Notes: generated from the sequence alone by a model not told the origin. A DNA stretch of 64,000 nucleotides from Certhia americana (GCA_018697195.1 CM031857.1:57528491-57592490); one strand, 5' to 3'; counted from the first letter of the stretch, positions 1 to 13,252 are shown. Numbers and translations are program-made.

Positions 1-250
1 CAGGGGAGGTTTAGGTTGGATATCAGGAAAAGGTTCTTCAATCAGTGGGTGGTTGGACACTGGAACTGGCTCTGCAGAGGAGTGGTCATAGCATCAAACT
101 TTGACAGAGCTCATGAAGTGTTTGGACAATGCTCTCAGGCACATGGTACGACTCTTGGAGATGGTGCTGTGCAGGTCCAGGAGTTGGACTTGATGATGCT
201 TTGTGGGACTCCTCCAACTCATCACATTCTGTGGTTCCATGATTTTTTTA
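1..250 (+). mobile_element. CR1 LINE, 3' end (truncated by window edge)
   Basis: This is the 3' untranslated end of a chicken-repeat-1 type non-LTR retrotransposon, the dominant LINE of birds. It begins inside the element at 'GGGGAGGTTTAGGTTGGATA', followed by a segment resembling the family's 'GGTTCTTCA..GAGGGTGGTTGGACACTGGAAC' region. It continues through the 'AGGAGTTGGACT' block to the degenerate terminal motif 'TTCTGTGGTTCCATGATT' near 235-250. The short open frame at 16-270 runs through this repeat and is not a gene. The 5' part lies outside the window. Family assignment is from recognition of the conserved 3' block; the subfamily was not determined. Confidence 0.88.
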
Positions 251-3200
251 TATCACTCTGTCTCATTTGATTTGCCTGCAGAGATTGTTAAACAGAAAGT
301 CTCCAGTGAGGTAATGAAATCGGATTTCATTTTGCTAACTCTCCAGGAGACAGTGAAGGTATTTAAGTCAAATATGACTCTTCCAGACTGAATGTGACAC
401 ATCTGCTGTACCTTTTCTTCCTTCATTGCCATTATCCCACTTAACACTGGCTTGATTAACTGGCTAAGTGGAAATGCTGAACTGTAGCTGAAATTATTTC
501 CTTTCCTATCAGTTCTTGAAAGGCCAAAATGATAAATGGGATTCAGATCTCAAAGCCTCACTTGCATCACAAAATGTCAAACCAGCTACTACATGGGTTC
601 AGTGTTAAAATCTGCTACATGTCTGCTGTTTCTATCTTCCTCTGCACCTGTGGAGGTACATGTGACAGCACAGCTTTTTTGTGTTTTTAAGGCCTGCCTC
701 TGGGTGTCTTGACTTGTAGGCATTGGGCATGTAGAAAATTTTAATATGTGTCTTTGGCCTCTTCTACTTGTCAATATCCAGCAATTCAGAGAACTGATGC
801 ACAAAAGTAAGAAAATGAACAGAAAGGAAAGAAAAGAAATAAATTTTGAAATTACAGAACTAATTATACAAGAGATACATAGAAGGTCTGACAGTATGTA
901 ACTCCAACCTGAACCTCCTGTTGAATGTTGCCCAAAACCCCTTTCCATGACTAAAACTCTATCATACCCATTTCCACAGCAAGCACTCAACCTATTAGAA
1001 AAGATAAAAAAATCACAAATGGTATATTACATCTCTAGAGAAACCAAGAAAGGCATTGGTGAAACATCTTAAGGTCATTTTTGATCCCAGAAAACAAACT
1101 TATTTTCACTGTGATGAGAAAGACAGGGAGTCTTAAATAGCTCCCTTTTATTGGATTTGGATGGAATTACCTTCTGCTCCTCTGAAATCTATGTGACTTT
1201 TTCAGCCTGAATATACAAACAGGACACAATTGAGCACAAAAGAGAAATTAGTATTACAAGGAGCACTGGTTTTCCTGCCCTCTGTCTGTATCTGCAAAAT
1301 CTCCTGTCCTGGGCATTACAATACCATTGTATCTTAAAATTACAATTTTATCACCCTGTGTTGCACACCTGTGACTTTTTTCAGGCTTCTAATTGTACAA
1401 AACTCATTCTGGTGAAAGGATCGTGAGCATTTTCAAGCAGTTTATAATGAGGATGTCATTGCTTTTCATAGTGTTAACAAGATTACCATCATGTGTTCAT
1501 GAATACTTAAACACATTCAATAAAAAGGATGGGATGTGAAGAGGATGAGCTATTGCAGCTCAGATTGTTAATCAAGGCTGTAAATTATCCATATCCTTTA
1601 AATTCATGATGGGACAGCAACGTCAAAGAACTGTTTCTCCAATAGGCTGCAGTCAGAAAACAAACTTTTTTTTTTTTGTTTAAGGACATTGCAATATTCT
1701 GCAATGCTTCAGTATACAAAATTAGCTCAGACTCCCAAAGTACATATGGTCATGAACTGTGTCTGCCTTTGCTTGCTTCTGTTAGCTGATAAATTGGTGA
1801 TTTGAGCTAGAAGGAATATGTTATTCAGAGTATTGGTTCTGGAGGAGGTTGTGATACGGGTTTGATGCTGTACAGTGTAGGTCATCAGATATACATCTTT
1901 GTTTCCAGGCAGCTTCATTTATTTACTTACTGATTTTTGTATTGAACCTTTTTCTGCCACCTAATTAATTCTTGTTAGTTTTCTGGAGTCTGCTCATTCA
2001 CACTCCCTCGCTCACCTGGAAAGTTCCGATTGCTTCACTATTCAAGGGACACAGGACCCTGCTCTCATAATCACTGGGTGCACCAACAAGACCAGATGAG
2101 GGCCAAGGACTGACTTCTGTCCCAGAAGTCAAGTGACACTGACCATTTCCTGTCAACACTATTTAGAACAACCTTCTTACTAGAAAATCGTTGGAGTTAG
2201 TTGTCGTGGTGTAACATTAAGGACTGACAATTAAGACCAGTGGACAATGAGGAGAACACTTGGGCTCAATCCTCTTTTTCTCAGCAGAGTGAACAATACC
2301 TCTGAGTAAGAGTGATGTTTCTGTCTGCCTGCTGGGGTGGCTCACAGATACATATTGTCTATGAAAATTGTTTCAGAACTAAAATGGCTTCTAGTGAACT
2401 CTTCAACCTTCTAGGCTAATATATTATCAAAATCCCTACCTGTTCCTTTCCTGTTCATAAAAATCACTTCAAAGCTTCTGTCACACTTAAAAGTAAAATG
2501 CACTGTTGTGGAATATTTATTTTTGCTGTGGTACTGTCCATTCTAAGAGTTCCAGATATTAACTGGGGTACTGAGATCTTGCTAGCACTCAAATTCAGTG
2601 CTTTGAGTACGGAGAGTTCTGGGCTTTTCTGAAAAAAATAATTTTATTTAGTATGTACACACTAGAGGAAGTGGACATAAAGAGTTTCTATCTATAGCAT
2701 GCCTCTAGCCTCTATATTAGACAGTTTCAGTCTCTTATGTTTTACTTCATTTAGTAGTCCTTCTTCTCAGCTTTAAGGCAGATTGTCATGGGCAAGGTTA
2801 AAAGCAAGTGGTCCCAGCTCTTTTCAGCCTGCTGTGTCACTTGGTGATTTGGACACTTGTGTAGAAAGAGGAGGGAACTCAGAATCTCCTCTGGCAGAGC
2901 ATCCAATTAAACACCCGATTATTAATGAAAAATTTGCCACCGAACTGATGATGTTTGTTCAGGACTGTCAGAGAGTGTTAGGCATGTACCCTCTAATATG
3001 CTTAGCTTGCTATTGAGCAATGTGTTGGAAAGCACATTGACCTGGTTGTGCCCTGTTGTACTGTGTTGAATCTAAACCCATGCAAGACTCAATTAATTTA
3101 AGCTTATTTGTAACCATCTGAGACATGAGTCTTTTATATGTCACTCTGTTTGGTACAGGGGAATATAATCTCTAAAACACTTACCTGCTCTCTCTAGTTA

Positions 3201-5471
3201 CGCTGGTGTCAATGTCAAGTTGGCCACATGAGGAAGACAAGTCATTCAAAATGAGCTTTTGAATTCGATCCCTAAACTGATGCCGCCAATGTTTTGACAG
3301 ACATTAGCAATAATAAAATACTGGACTCTAGCGAGCTCCCACTTAGACTAGCTAGCCCTAAATTGTGATGACCAGGCATTGGTCTAAAGAAAACAGCTTG
3401 TCACACCTGGTGGTACCAGAGGAGTTGGATTCCTCTTGTTTGTCATTAAAAGTGCAGTGAAACAATAGGAAAGACAATCTTTGCAATTAATGTGATGGAG
3501 CTACACATTGTAAACCCTTGACAAATTAAAACAGACTCTGTTGCAAACAGGCTTTGAACATAATTTCTCCTAAAGCTGACATGAAAATACACTTTTAATC
3601 AGAAAGCTAGAGAACAAAATTCTTTCATGTTCTTATTGCACTATGGTTTTTTTATCTTTTTTCATCCCTCCTTTTTGTTTGTTTTTGCACTGTGCTGAGC
3701 CTCTAGTATCATAATTGAACTGAACAGATATTTTTCATTAAACACCAAGGATCTTTTCTGTGCCCATCCTCAGATCCCTTTGAAACTCCCAGAAGTAGCA
3801 ATCTGATTTTCTTCGTATTTAATTCTTCCTACTTGAGATGACGGTAAAAATATGGATGATTGCTTTAGACCTTAGTTGAGGTAAATGCAATGCTCAATAA
3901 CCTCATCAAATAAAGCCTGAATTTTATGGTGCATATGCCAGTCTTCATGGTTCACTGAACTTTTTCAAATAGTGCACTGCCTGCGTATATCAATTTCGTA
4001 GAAAGGAATTGATTTTGTTGTTGTTGTTATTGGAATAAGGCCATTTCAACCTTGTTGCACGCTTTCCTGAAATAATAATGCTATATTAAAAGATAAATGA
4101 TAAGCAGATTACTGTTTTTAAGGATTATTCAGAATGTTAACAACAAATATGACAGACTTGCTGCTGTAAACTTACATGGCAAGTCTCAACCTGATTATTA
4201 AAGTTCTATTTTCCACAGACATGTTGGATTATAGGGCAAGATTTTTTTTTTTTTTTGTCTGCTAGACACAAGTGTTATGCTTTCAACTATAACCATAGAC
4301 TGCTATGATTACTTTTTGCCCCATGTATTTCCTTTGTTTTGTGGTGGTATTGATAAGATAGCAATAGAGACTGTAAAGTGCTTCCTGAACAGAGCTAATG
4401 TTACCAGCTGTGATAGTGGGAGAATATGTGATGAAAGCAGACACATTTAGAACATTATCCATTTCCAGACTGATAGTCAGTGACAGGACAAGTGGTAGCT
4501 GTTTAATGAATTATTTTGAAACCTGGCTAGTGCAATGAATTCCCCTTGGATTTTTTTCTATCCACATTTTCTAAGGCCATTTTTATGTAGTTGTATTTTC
4601 CCGCATTTGTTTGCTTTTATCTGCAGTTGGATGATGAAAGGACTGCCTTTAGCATACACAGGAAGCAGCACATTTAAAAGCATATAAAATGCAAATCTAC
4701 CTAAAATTTTCGTTAGGAAGTATATAGTAACAGCTCCTTAGCTGCTGTCAGAGAACATAACTCCAGAGAAGTCACAAGCATAGTGCTAATGTGTCCAAGC
4801 TGAGCCTGTATCCTCCTTAGGTCCCTATCAAAGCAATAAATGATCAAAGCTTTCTTTGTTCCTTCTCCCAAATAGTCTGCAATGTAGCATTCAGTTCTAA
4901 TTGGTTTATCCTAATTTCTTTTTTGTCAGTGCCTTTTTGTGGCACTGGCAATTTTCAATGACATGCATCTTGGGATTTCATAGGCAAAATTAATGCCAGT
5001 AATAATTAGACATCACTGAGGCCCAGGATTTAAAGAGAAATAGGTTCTCATAGTGAAGATAGCAGCAATATTATCTGAATTTTTCAGTAGTGTCTGAATG
5101 CCAATGGCATGATATCAGGTAGTCTTTGGTGTCCAAACAGTATGGAGAAAATGGAAGCTTATTTCCATTAGCTTAAAAACAGCCAAAATCAGACAACCCC
5201 AATTTATCTGTGCAAGCTAAACCTAAAATGATGGTGGAAATTCACTCATTCTATATTGGGGTAGAACATAAAAACCCCTAACCAATAACAAACTCTGTAA
5301 TTTAGGAAAGTCTATTCAAAAGTTGTATGACTTCTTATGTGGAGAAAGTAACTTTGGACTAAAACTAACAGCTGCAGTTGGGACTGGGTACTTTGCAGAG
5401 AAATATATAGCAGGCATTTTTTATCCTCTCTATCCTTAATTTGCTTTGAAGCCCCCCAAACCACATGGCAT
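251..5471. other. Unique non-coding DNA
   Basis: AT-rich sequence with no gene, RNA or transposon that I recognise. It holds short homopolymers (T runs near 1667 and 4242) and scattered TAATTA-like and octamer-like (ATGCAAAT near 4689) motifs, which occur by chance in such DNA. All open frames are under 80 codons and show no family motifs. The stretch 3230-3560 is complex, repeat-free sequence that could be a conserved element, but this cannot be tested here. A splice-bounded open segment on the minus strand at 2464-2628 is discussed among the findings. Confidence 0.6.
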
Positions 5472-6045
5472 TGTGTCTGACTGAGAAGGAGTTCATTTTC
5501 CCCTAGCAGCCCTCACAGTGCTGTGCCTTGCACTGGTAGCTGGAAAGGTGTTGATAACACACCTTTGGCTCCTGCTGAGCAGGGCTGGCACAGCATCAGC
5601 ACTGTCGCCCCAGCATTTTCCTCCCATCAGTAGTCTGGGGTGGGAAGGATCCTGTGAAGGGAAATATCTAGGCAAGCTGGCCCAAAATAACCACATTTGT
5701 ATTCCATACTATATGACATCAGCTCAGCTACAAAAGCTAAGAAAAGGAGTAGGAGTGGGGGCATTTGTTATTTACAATGTTTGCCTTCCTAAGCTACCAC
5801 CACATGTGCTGAAACCCAAAGCATCCCAGGAAGTGGCTGAACATCACTTGCTGATGGGAAGTAGAGAATTAAATTGTTGATTTTTCTTTTTGATTGTCCC
5901 CATGCAAACATTTGTTTTTGCTTAATAAACTGTCTTATCTTGACCTATGTTGTTTTCCAGCTTATTTTCTCTCCCGTGTTCAGCTGGGAAGGGGGAATGA
6001 TAGAGTGGCTTGGTGGGCACCTGGTGTCCAGTCAAGCACAAAGGC
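5472..6045 (+). mobile_element. Endogenous retrovirus LTR (solo-like)
   Basis: About 574 bp that match, block for block, an LTR type common in bird genomes. The blocks are a 5' part with 'GAGTTCATTTTCC', the 'CACAGTGCTGTGCCTTGCA' block, 'GTGTTGATAACACACC', a 'CTGCTGAGCAGGGCTGGCACAG' type block, the 'GCTGATGGGAAGTAG' block, a poly(A) signal AATAAA at 5924-5929 followed by 'CTGTCTTATCTTG', and a 'GGTGGGCACCTGGTGTCCAG' end. The start TG is placed at 5472; the end could be the CA at 6040 or 6045. No clear target duplication was found and no internal retroviral region follows, so it behaves as a solo LTR. The 120-codon open frame at 5518-5880 lies wholly inside it and is spurious. Whether it is class ERVL or ERVK was not settled. 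Confidence 0.8.
5924..5929 (+). promoter_or_regulatory. LTR poly(A) signal AATAAA
   Basis: Canonical AATAAA hexamer in the position expected within the LTR at 5472-6045, just before the 'CTGTCTTATCT' block that follows the signal in this LTR type. It would have ended retroviral transcripts; current activity is unknown. Confidence 0.6.
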
Positions 6046-7283
6046 AAATCATCTGAAATAGTTTCCTACAATGATCAATTCTCTCACATGTTTTCCCTAC
6101 CCTCTTGTGGGGCTTTGAGGACAGCTGCCATCTGCAATGTGGTCTTTGGGTCAGAGATTCCTTTTTCTATTTCCCTCCCAAGATCTGTTGAAGTGGGGCC
6201 TCAGTCCTCATGAATTCCCATACTGATGGTACAAGGAATCAGTAAAGCAAGGTTTGATGAGGAAGAGAAATTGTTCAGCAGCCACTAGAGTAATCCATAT
6301 TGCTGGACTTGTGCTTCAAGATTGGCATTTTTAAACCTATATAAGAACCTGGTTGTAGGTTCATATGCTTACTATAGTGAGAATGTGATTTATTTATTTA
6401 AGGTGCCCATTAAGTTCTTGTAATCTGAATATCCTAGTCCTGACAAGTAATTGGTGCTGACATGCTCAAAAAGTAACCTGAACGTGAAACCAAGTCAGTA
6501 GAGATGAGATGTCAAGAAATAAATAGATAAATATTAGGGAGTTAGAGAAAGCACTTCATTAAAAACTCAGTATTCAGGCAAGGTTAGAAGTAAATTATAG
6601 ATTCAACCTGCCTCTAGGTTTGTTGGGAGCAAGGGTGTATGTGCTGAAATCTCTTTGGTAGGGTTGTCATCAGCTATAAAATAAAATGCACCACCAAGGG
6701 CTTGTGTGGATTTTTTTTTCCTGAACATGAAGTGTAGGTGAAAAAAGAAAACACGAAAGCTTAAAAAAATAAAAGAGTATAAGGGGGAAAGGAGGAGTGG
6801 TAAATACTGGTTAAAACAGTAGGGAACTTACCTTTGACCCATGGTGGAAGGTCGACAAGGTTAAGCTGGCATTACACATTGGAGTGTTTAACATATTGTT
6901 CAGTGCATCAACATTTTGATTTCATATTCATTTGATAAATAATGCAGTGAGAACAGAAAAAAGGTACATATGAAGCTCCTCTGACATTGCTTGTAGCAAT
7001 GGAAAGCAATAGACTTGCAGTGCCTGGAATGTCAGTTGCCACACATACTAACAATTATACAGAAAAAGCTCTCAGACAGCAAAATGCAAAATTATCCTCT
7101 TACAAGTAACCCTGCTGTTGTACTGGAAAGACTTAAATAAACTTGCATTCCATTTACACATGCTGCAAAGTGAGAACTGTATCTCTAGTTTATTTATTTT
7201 GTGTTGCAGTTGAACTGGGCATTTTCAAACCTAATGCAAATGAGGGCTGACCCTCAAACTGAGATAGTATTTGGATTCCTTAC

Positions 7284-7352
7284 GTGTATATACACACTCG
7301 CACACATACATACATATATGTACATATACATATACGTATATGTATATAAATA
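7284..7352. repeat. TA/CA-rich tract with 24-bp perfect palindrome
   Basis: A mix of TA, CA and CATA units. Positions 7324-7347 form a perfect self-complementary palindrome centred on the CG at 7335-7336 (core CATATACGTATATG). It could extrude a cruciform or simply reflect slippage in alternating purine-pyrimidine DNA. No associated element was seen. Confidence 0.75.
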
Positions 7353-8832
7353 TCTGTAGCTCATCCAAATCCCTGGGGAGAATCTCACTGGAGACATGCA
7401 GTCTCATCTATCAGAACAAATTGAGAGCACCTTCCTTGACCCAAGTTATTCTCCTCTTTCCCAGTGCCTTCACTCTGTCCTTTTGGGAGTGTTTTGCAGC
7501 TCATTTTCTGAGTGAAAACAGCCAGTATTGTGAGAAACCAAGGAATTAAGTACACCGTTTATACAGTGATGAAACCATCCTTAAAATGTGAGACACCACA
7601 CCCCCAGGAATAAGAAAGGAGTAAGGTAAAGGTTAGGTCCAGTATAATCAAAAGAGATTTGCCAGGTTGTTTTCACAATATATGTTGATGACAGGAGTCA
7701 GAAACAGTAAGTGGCATTTCCTCTTTTCTGTAGTAATGAGGCTGATTGTTACTTTTGACTTTTATTATGACCGGCAATCTGATTCAATGAGCAATCAAAT
7801 ATAGTATGTGTAATTCTATTATTTATTGCTTTGTTCACTATTCACTTACAATTTGGCTTTAGATAGCTATCATTTCAAATTATTCGGTTCAGTGCTGCAA
7901 TTAGACAGTCGATAGTGAGTCCTAAGTAATGCTTTCTTCTGGCACATGGTAATACTTGAAGAATAATTCCATTCTCACAATCGAGACAAAGCTGCTGAGA
8001 GCAGTGCATTCAATTTTCTCCTATTCCAGATTGCCTATTTGAGTTACTGCAGCTCCTGAACTTATGCAGTTTCAGCTGCTTACTTATCTGCAATAAAACT
8101 GTTAGAACTAAGGAGGCTCTGAAAGCTTTTCTGATTAACAGGGTTGATACCTTGTAGACTGCATTACTACTATGGTGAGAACTATATATATGGGAATCAA
8201 GATGTTTGGTAACCTTGGTGCCCCAGCAATATGAAGGAGATAATTTAAAAAAAAGAAGGGAAAAAAAAGTTAATTTGGTTCATTTGTGCTTGAATTGGGT
8301 CAGAGACAGCAAGTTGCATTTTTTCCTAATGTATTGACTTTAAGACATAGCCCTGCCATGAAACTGAGTAAGTTCTGATGGATACATAAAGATTCAGGTG
8401 ATTGAAAAGCTTTTATATTAGACAAAATTACTATAAACAAAAAAAACTATATTGAGATTATGGTATCTGTCTGCCCATTTCTATTTTTGCCACAGTCTTC
8501 ATCCAAAATATGAAAAAAAATGTTGTCAAGTTCTGTTTTTGTTACAATTTTTTTTCTCAGTAATAGAATATCAACATTTTCATGGTTTGTACACTACATG
8601 AAATATAATATTTTGCTAGAATCCTTTGACCTTTTCAAAAACATGTATTTTGATTGTCTGGCAATTCTGCTATTTCCCTGCAGGTTAGAGAGGAAAACTA
8701 TGTTTTGTGGAAGAGGTGAATTTACAGTGGCGTTGCACTGGGCTTTGTGGCAGGTATTCATACGCAGCCTGGATATAGGGATGGTGGTGATTTGTAATGG
8801 TTAGTCCTGCAAAATGCAGTGATCTAGACAGA

Positions 8833-8889
8833 TTTTCTTTTCTTTTCTTTTTTTTTCCCTTTTTTTTTTTCCCCCTGTAATTTTTTTTC
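8833..8889. repeat. T/C-rich low-complexity tract
   Basis: Nearly continuous pyrimidines (TTTTC units, then long T runs with a CCCCC block near 8871). It explains the lysine-rich antisense open frame at 8685-8891, which is not a gene. Confidence 0.8.
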
Positions 8890-9904
8890 ATTGCAATAGG
8901 ATCTGCTTTGATGAAAAGAAGAAAAAACCTCCTCAGAAAATGTCCAATTGCATAAGATGAAACTCAAGCCAGACCTCTAGGAATTACACCCAGTTCTCTC
9001 TTGCACCTGAAGCCATCTTTTTTTTTCCCAGCAATGCTGGTAAACACAACTTTTCTCTTCAGCACAGAAGCTTCAGGCTGACAAAAATTCCCTGCACACT
9101 GTTTTGTGAAAAATGTTCAGAAAAAAACCTTGTTTTCTTTTTCTATCAAAATGAAAAACCAGACTTTTCAAAATATTTTATGAGAAAGAAAAAGACAAAA
9201 CCCTTATCCTCTGAAGTGGTAGGAAATAAATAAGCAAGACACATATATATATCAGGCAGAAAGAAGGAAGAGTACATCTGAGCTACCAGTTTTCTTGGAC
9301 CAAGTGAGGGTGTTGAATAGGACCTCAATGCTTCTGGTAGTGTTTCACCTGACTGGGTGAAGCCCTTGGAGGCTAGGGTATGGTTTTGAGAGGCTGATAC
9401 AATAACCATAAAGGTAAAGGTGCCTCACTTGAAAAATTTCTGCCCAATCCTACCCACAGTTGGAGAAGTTTGTAGAGTATCACACCTGCTGGATTGAATC
9501 ACTGCTATCTCTGTACCTGAAGCTCTATAGGTGCTGCTCCAACCAGCAGCAAAACTTGTCAGCATGCTGGACATTGCAATATTTTCATCTTCCTCTGCAT
9601 CTTCTTTATTCTATGCGCTTTGTCCCAGAATAATGGTAGGGGACAATTAGTTTTTCCTAGCAGGCATGACAAGACCCCCGTGCACCTGGATGGATTTCTT
9701 CTGAACCTTTTCTATTTTCATCCTACCTCACTTCAATTTGTTTCAAGTCTTTTTCTAATGGGAAGCACTTTCTCTTTTCATGGCCAATACCATCTTTTAA
9801 ATTTCTGCATAAAACATTGGTGTATTCTAAGCACTTGTGTTTCATGCTGCATAAATTTCTGCTGCAATTTTCTGGACAATCTTCATTTTACTTCTTCTAC
9901 ATTC

Positions 9905-10800
9905 TTACATATGTTTAACATCTTTGTTGGTGACCTTGACAGTGAGATTGTGTCCTCAGCAAATTTACCAATGATACTGAGCTGTGTGGTGCAGTCAACA
10001 CACCCGAGGGAAAGGATTCCATCCAGAGGACCTTGACAGGCTTCAGTGTGAACTTGATAAAGTTCTAAAAGGCCAAGCAGAAACTCCTGCCCCTGAGTCA
10101 CAGCAACCCCAAGCACAAGTACAAGCTGGATGGAGAATGGGTTGAAAGCAGCCCCAAGGACTTTGGGGTGTTGGTGGATGAGAAACTCAGCATGACCCAA
10201 CCATGTGTGCTCCCAGCCCAGAAAGCCAGACACACCCTGGGCTGCATCAAAAGAAACATGGCCAGCAGGTCAGGGGTGGGGATTGTACCTGTTTGTGAGA
10301 TCCCACCTGCAGTGATGCTTCCATCTCTGCGGCCCCAACATAAGAAGGACACAGATGTACCGGAGTGAGTCCAGAGGAGGCCACAAAGGTGATCTGAGGA
10401 CTGAAACACCTCTCCTATGAAGGCAGGCTGAGAGAGTTGTGGTTGCTCAACCTGGAGAAGAGCAGGCACCAGGGAGACCTTAGAATGCTTCCCAATACAT
10501 CAAGGGGGCTGCAAAAGAGCTGGAAATGGACTTTTTACATGGACACATAGCGATAGGACAAGGTAGGTTTAGATGAAATATTACAAAGAAATTCTCCAGT
10601 TCAAGATGTTGGAACAGGCCACCCAGAGAAGCTGTGGATGCCCTGTCTCTGGAAGTGTTCAAGACCAGGTTGGATGGGGTCCTGGGCAACCTGGTCTAGA
10701 GTAAGGTGGACCTTCCAAAGGAAGGGGGTTGGAGCTAGATGATTTTTAAGGTACTTTCCAACCCAAATCATTCTATGATTTTATGATATGACTCTATGAT
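9905..10800 (+). mobile_element. CR1 LINE, end of reverse-transcriptase region and 3' UTR
   Basis: A 5'-truncated CR1 of about 0.9 kb. The first 130 bp encode the remnant of the reverse-transcriptase palm: a segment reading FNIFVGDLDSEIV (family: F.NDIDSG.E) is followed, after a frameshift, by FTND at 9964-9975 where active CR1 copies have the catalytic FADD. The catalytic site is therefore changed and the frame broken. The remainder covers the C-terminal coding part ('CTTTGGGGTGTTGGTGGATG' near 10161) and the 3' UTR ('CACCTCTCCTATGAAGGCAG', 'GGTTGGATGGGGTCCTGGGC'). It ends in the CR1 tail of ATTCTATGAT-type repeats at about 10769-10796. The element is dead. Several short open frames on both strands here (9883-10233, 10098-10469, 10480-10689) are shadows of it. 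Confidence 0.93.
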
Positions 10801-13170
10801 AATCTTTTTTGTGGAGGTCTTTAACTAAAGTCGCATGGGCTTTTTTGACCTTCAAGTAAGCTGAGATGGAAACAACAGCTGGAACTATATAATCAACATG
10901 TTCTGGAACTACAAGTAATAAGGTTGTTTTCGAATGCCCATAAGTTACAGGAGAGAGAAAAATATGCATATCACTTTTATATGCTTCTGTTCCAGATGTA
11001 ACATACCTTTCAAAGCTTTAATACTAATGCTGGCAACCTGGACACAACCTGCTGAGGATTAATTTATTTTTAACTATGGTATGTGATTTGGTCTGCCATC
11101 ACACAATTTTGAATAATAATTTTACTGCCTAGCTATTTTCACATTTGACATTCACTTAGACCTTTCTTATGTTGTAAAGAAAATAGCTTTGATGTAGGCA
11201 GTTATACAGTAATTTAACCTTTACATCTTCATTATTTGGGCATTTCAGTTGTATAACATGTCTTGCTTAAACACCTGATCCCTCCTTCCCATTCATCAGA
11301 TCACAGTAAAGATACCTGTATCAGTGAAAATTTAACTTATAACTCTAGTGTCGGGTAGAAGTTTTTCAGTATAACTCGCTCTCTTACAAAAAAAAAAAAA
11401 AATCTCTTGATAATAATATTAGGTATAAGAAAGAGATTGATCTTAGTGACTGTGTAAGAAGACTTTTCTTGACTACATCAGATCTTTTTGCTAGATTTGA
11501 AAACCTCATTTTATTGCGGACGGAAGAGACAATCTTTTTTATATATAGATTTTCTAGGAATGAGTGCAGAAGCTTGATCTTCTGTTCTAGACTTGTTTGA
11601 TTATCTCCAAGGTAAAATCTGGATTAGATCAGCCATGATATATTTATATAAATCATCTTTTCTTAAAAGAAATATTTGAGATGCAGCTCAAATCTTAAGC
11701 AGAGGCAGAACTGCACTCACACAGCCCTTCACAGAAGGTTTACAGTAGATACCTGCTTTCATCATGCATTGCTTTTACATGACCTTTTATGAACCTCTGA
11801 TTAAATAAAAATGCATTATTGAATGTTGATCATGTAATGACCATTCTGTGTTTTCTTTCAGGGATTAATTGTCAGATTAGATTATGTGGAGGTCTGAAGC
11901 AAGAAGAACTTTTTCCCTTTCTCCCCCTGTGAAAAACAGAGAATGCAGATTTCTCTAGCAAAGTTTTGCTACATGAGAATTTGTTATTCACGTGAAAAAT
12001 ATGCCTCTAAGCTCTCCTATTACTGCCTGTCCTCTTTCTAAAGTTTGTGGAAGTGCTGCAAAAGGAAGAAATGTAATGGGCATAGTCAATAAAAAAGAAA
12101 TAAAGTCTGCCATGAGAAATTGCATAGCGTTCTGAAGCTCATCTCTACAAACTTGCATACTAGTTCAAAAGAGAAGAGAATAAACCCTTCCTTTTGTAAA
12201 TTCAATGAAGTCTTTTGCAATTAATGGGTAGGTAATTGATCTAACAGCTACAGGACTTTAAAAACCAGATAGTTCTCAGTACACAATTATATGTATTTTA
12301 AACTCTAGTTGATAATTGGAATGGATTCAATTGCAAGTTTAAGCTTTAATTTTATTGCAGTGTTTCTGCACACATAAGGATTTCTTTAGAAAATCAGATT
12401 TCTTGGACCCATACCTTGGCACAAATGAATATTTAGTTTGTTGAATATTTCACAAATTTATTTTCTTTACTTTCCTGAAGAGTCTTTTTCAGGTCTTTAT
12501 AGTCTTAAAACTCATGTTATCCCTAGCAGAGTTTTTCTTCATGACACACCTGACTGAATATTTAAGATTTTACCCATAATGTGTTTTTTAGAATACAATA
12601 GCTGCAAGACTTAAAATGGAGAAAGTAGTTAAATATCTCTCTTTCCCTTTTATTTTTTCTTTTCAAACCTTATTTTCTGAGAAACATTTGGGCAGTGTGG
12701 GTCTGATCACATGTCAGGGACAGCTCAGGCTGGAGGGATGAGATAATAGAGAACAGCAAGAGCAGAAAATTTCCCCCCCAAACCTACTCTGCCTGTTCAA
12801 TTTCTATTCTGTCCAGAGGAGCTATAAAACTTGAGAGAGGTGAGTAATAGATTTGAGAGTCATCAGAAATATAAATTATAGCTAGGCATTTCCTATCAGC
12901 ATCCCATGCGGTTAATGATAAACAGTCAATGAGATGTATGCATTTCTAGCATTTTTATAATGGATCTATTGCTTCCATGACAGCTTACTGTCAAACATTA
13001 TGCTTTGGAATTTATAACTTTTGATACCATTTCAATGCATGGTCCGGATATGCTAAAATCTATTCATTTTCCTTTTAAGAGCATGACACTTTCACCTAAA
13101 GAACCTAATGCACATACCTAATGAAGTCCAAATGTCCTGGCAAACACTTGTCCCTGCATCTGAGGAGGAT

Positions 13171-13252
13171 TTTTCCTTTTAACTTCTTTTTGTCTCTCTC
13201 CCTTCTTTTCTTTTTCTCCCTCTTCCTTTCCTTCTTTCCTTTTTTTTTTTTA
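13171..13252. repeat. Polypyrimidine tract (H-DNA type)
   Basis: About 80 bp almost entirely of C and T. The part 13193-13251 is uninterrupted pyrimidine with CTCTC, CTTTT and TTCC units and a final T run. Such tracts can form triplex DNA or act as strong splice-acceptor-like sequences, but no AG follows within the normal distance. Confidence 0.8.

Larger units (their letters stand above)
6046..9904. other. Unique non-coding DNA
   Basis: AT-rich unique sequence between an LTR and a CR1. No gene, RNA or transposon recognised. It contains a TA/CA-rich palindromic stretch near 7290-7350 and a T-rich tract at 8833-8889 (listed separately). A strong-looking minus-strand splice donor lies at about 6825-6831, but the upstream open segment has no convincing acceptor. 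Open frames of up to 138 codons (9620-10036) run into the CR1 element and carry its reading frame only at the end. Confidence 0.55.

Noticed and set aside
5518..5880. 120-codon plus-strand open frame
   Set aside because: It lies entirely inside the LTR at 5472-6045 and follows no retroviral coding region.
9620..10036. 138-codon plus-strand frame that enters the CR1
   Set aside because: Only its last part coincides with the CR1 reverse-transcriptase frame, which then shifts; the first part is unrelated unique DNA.
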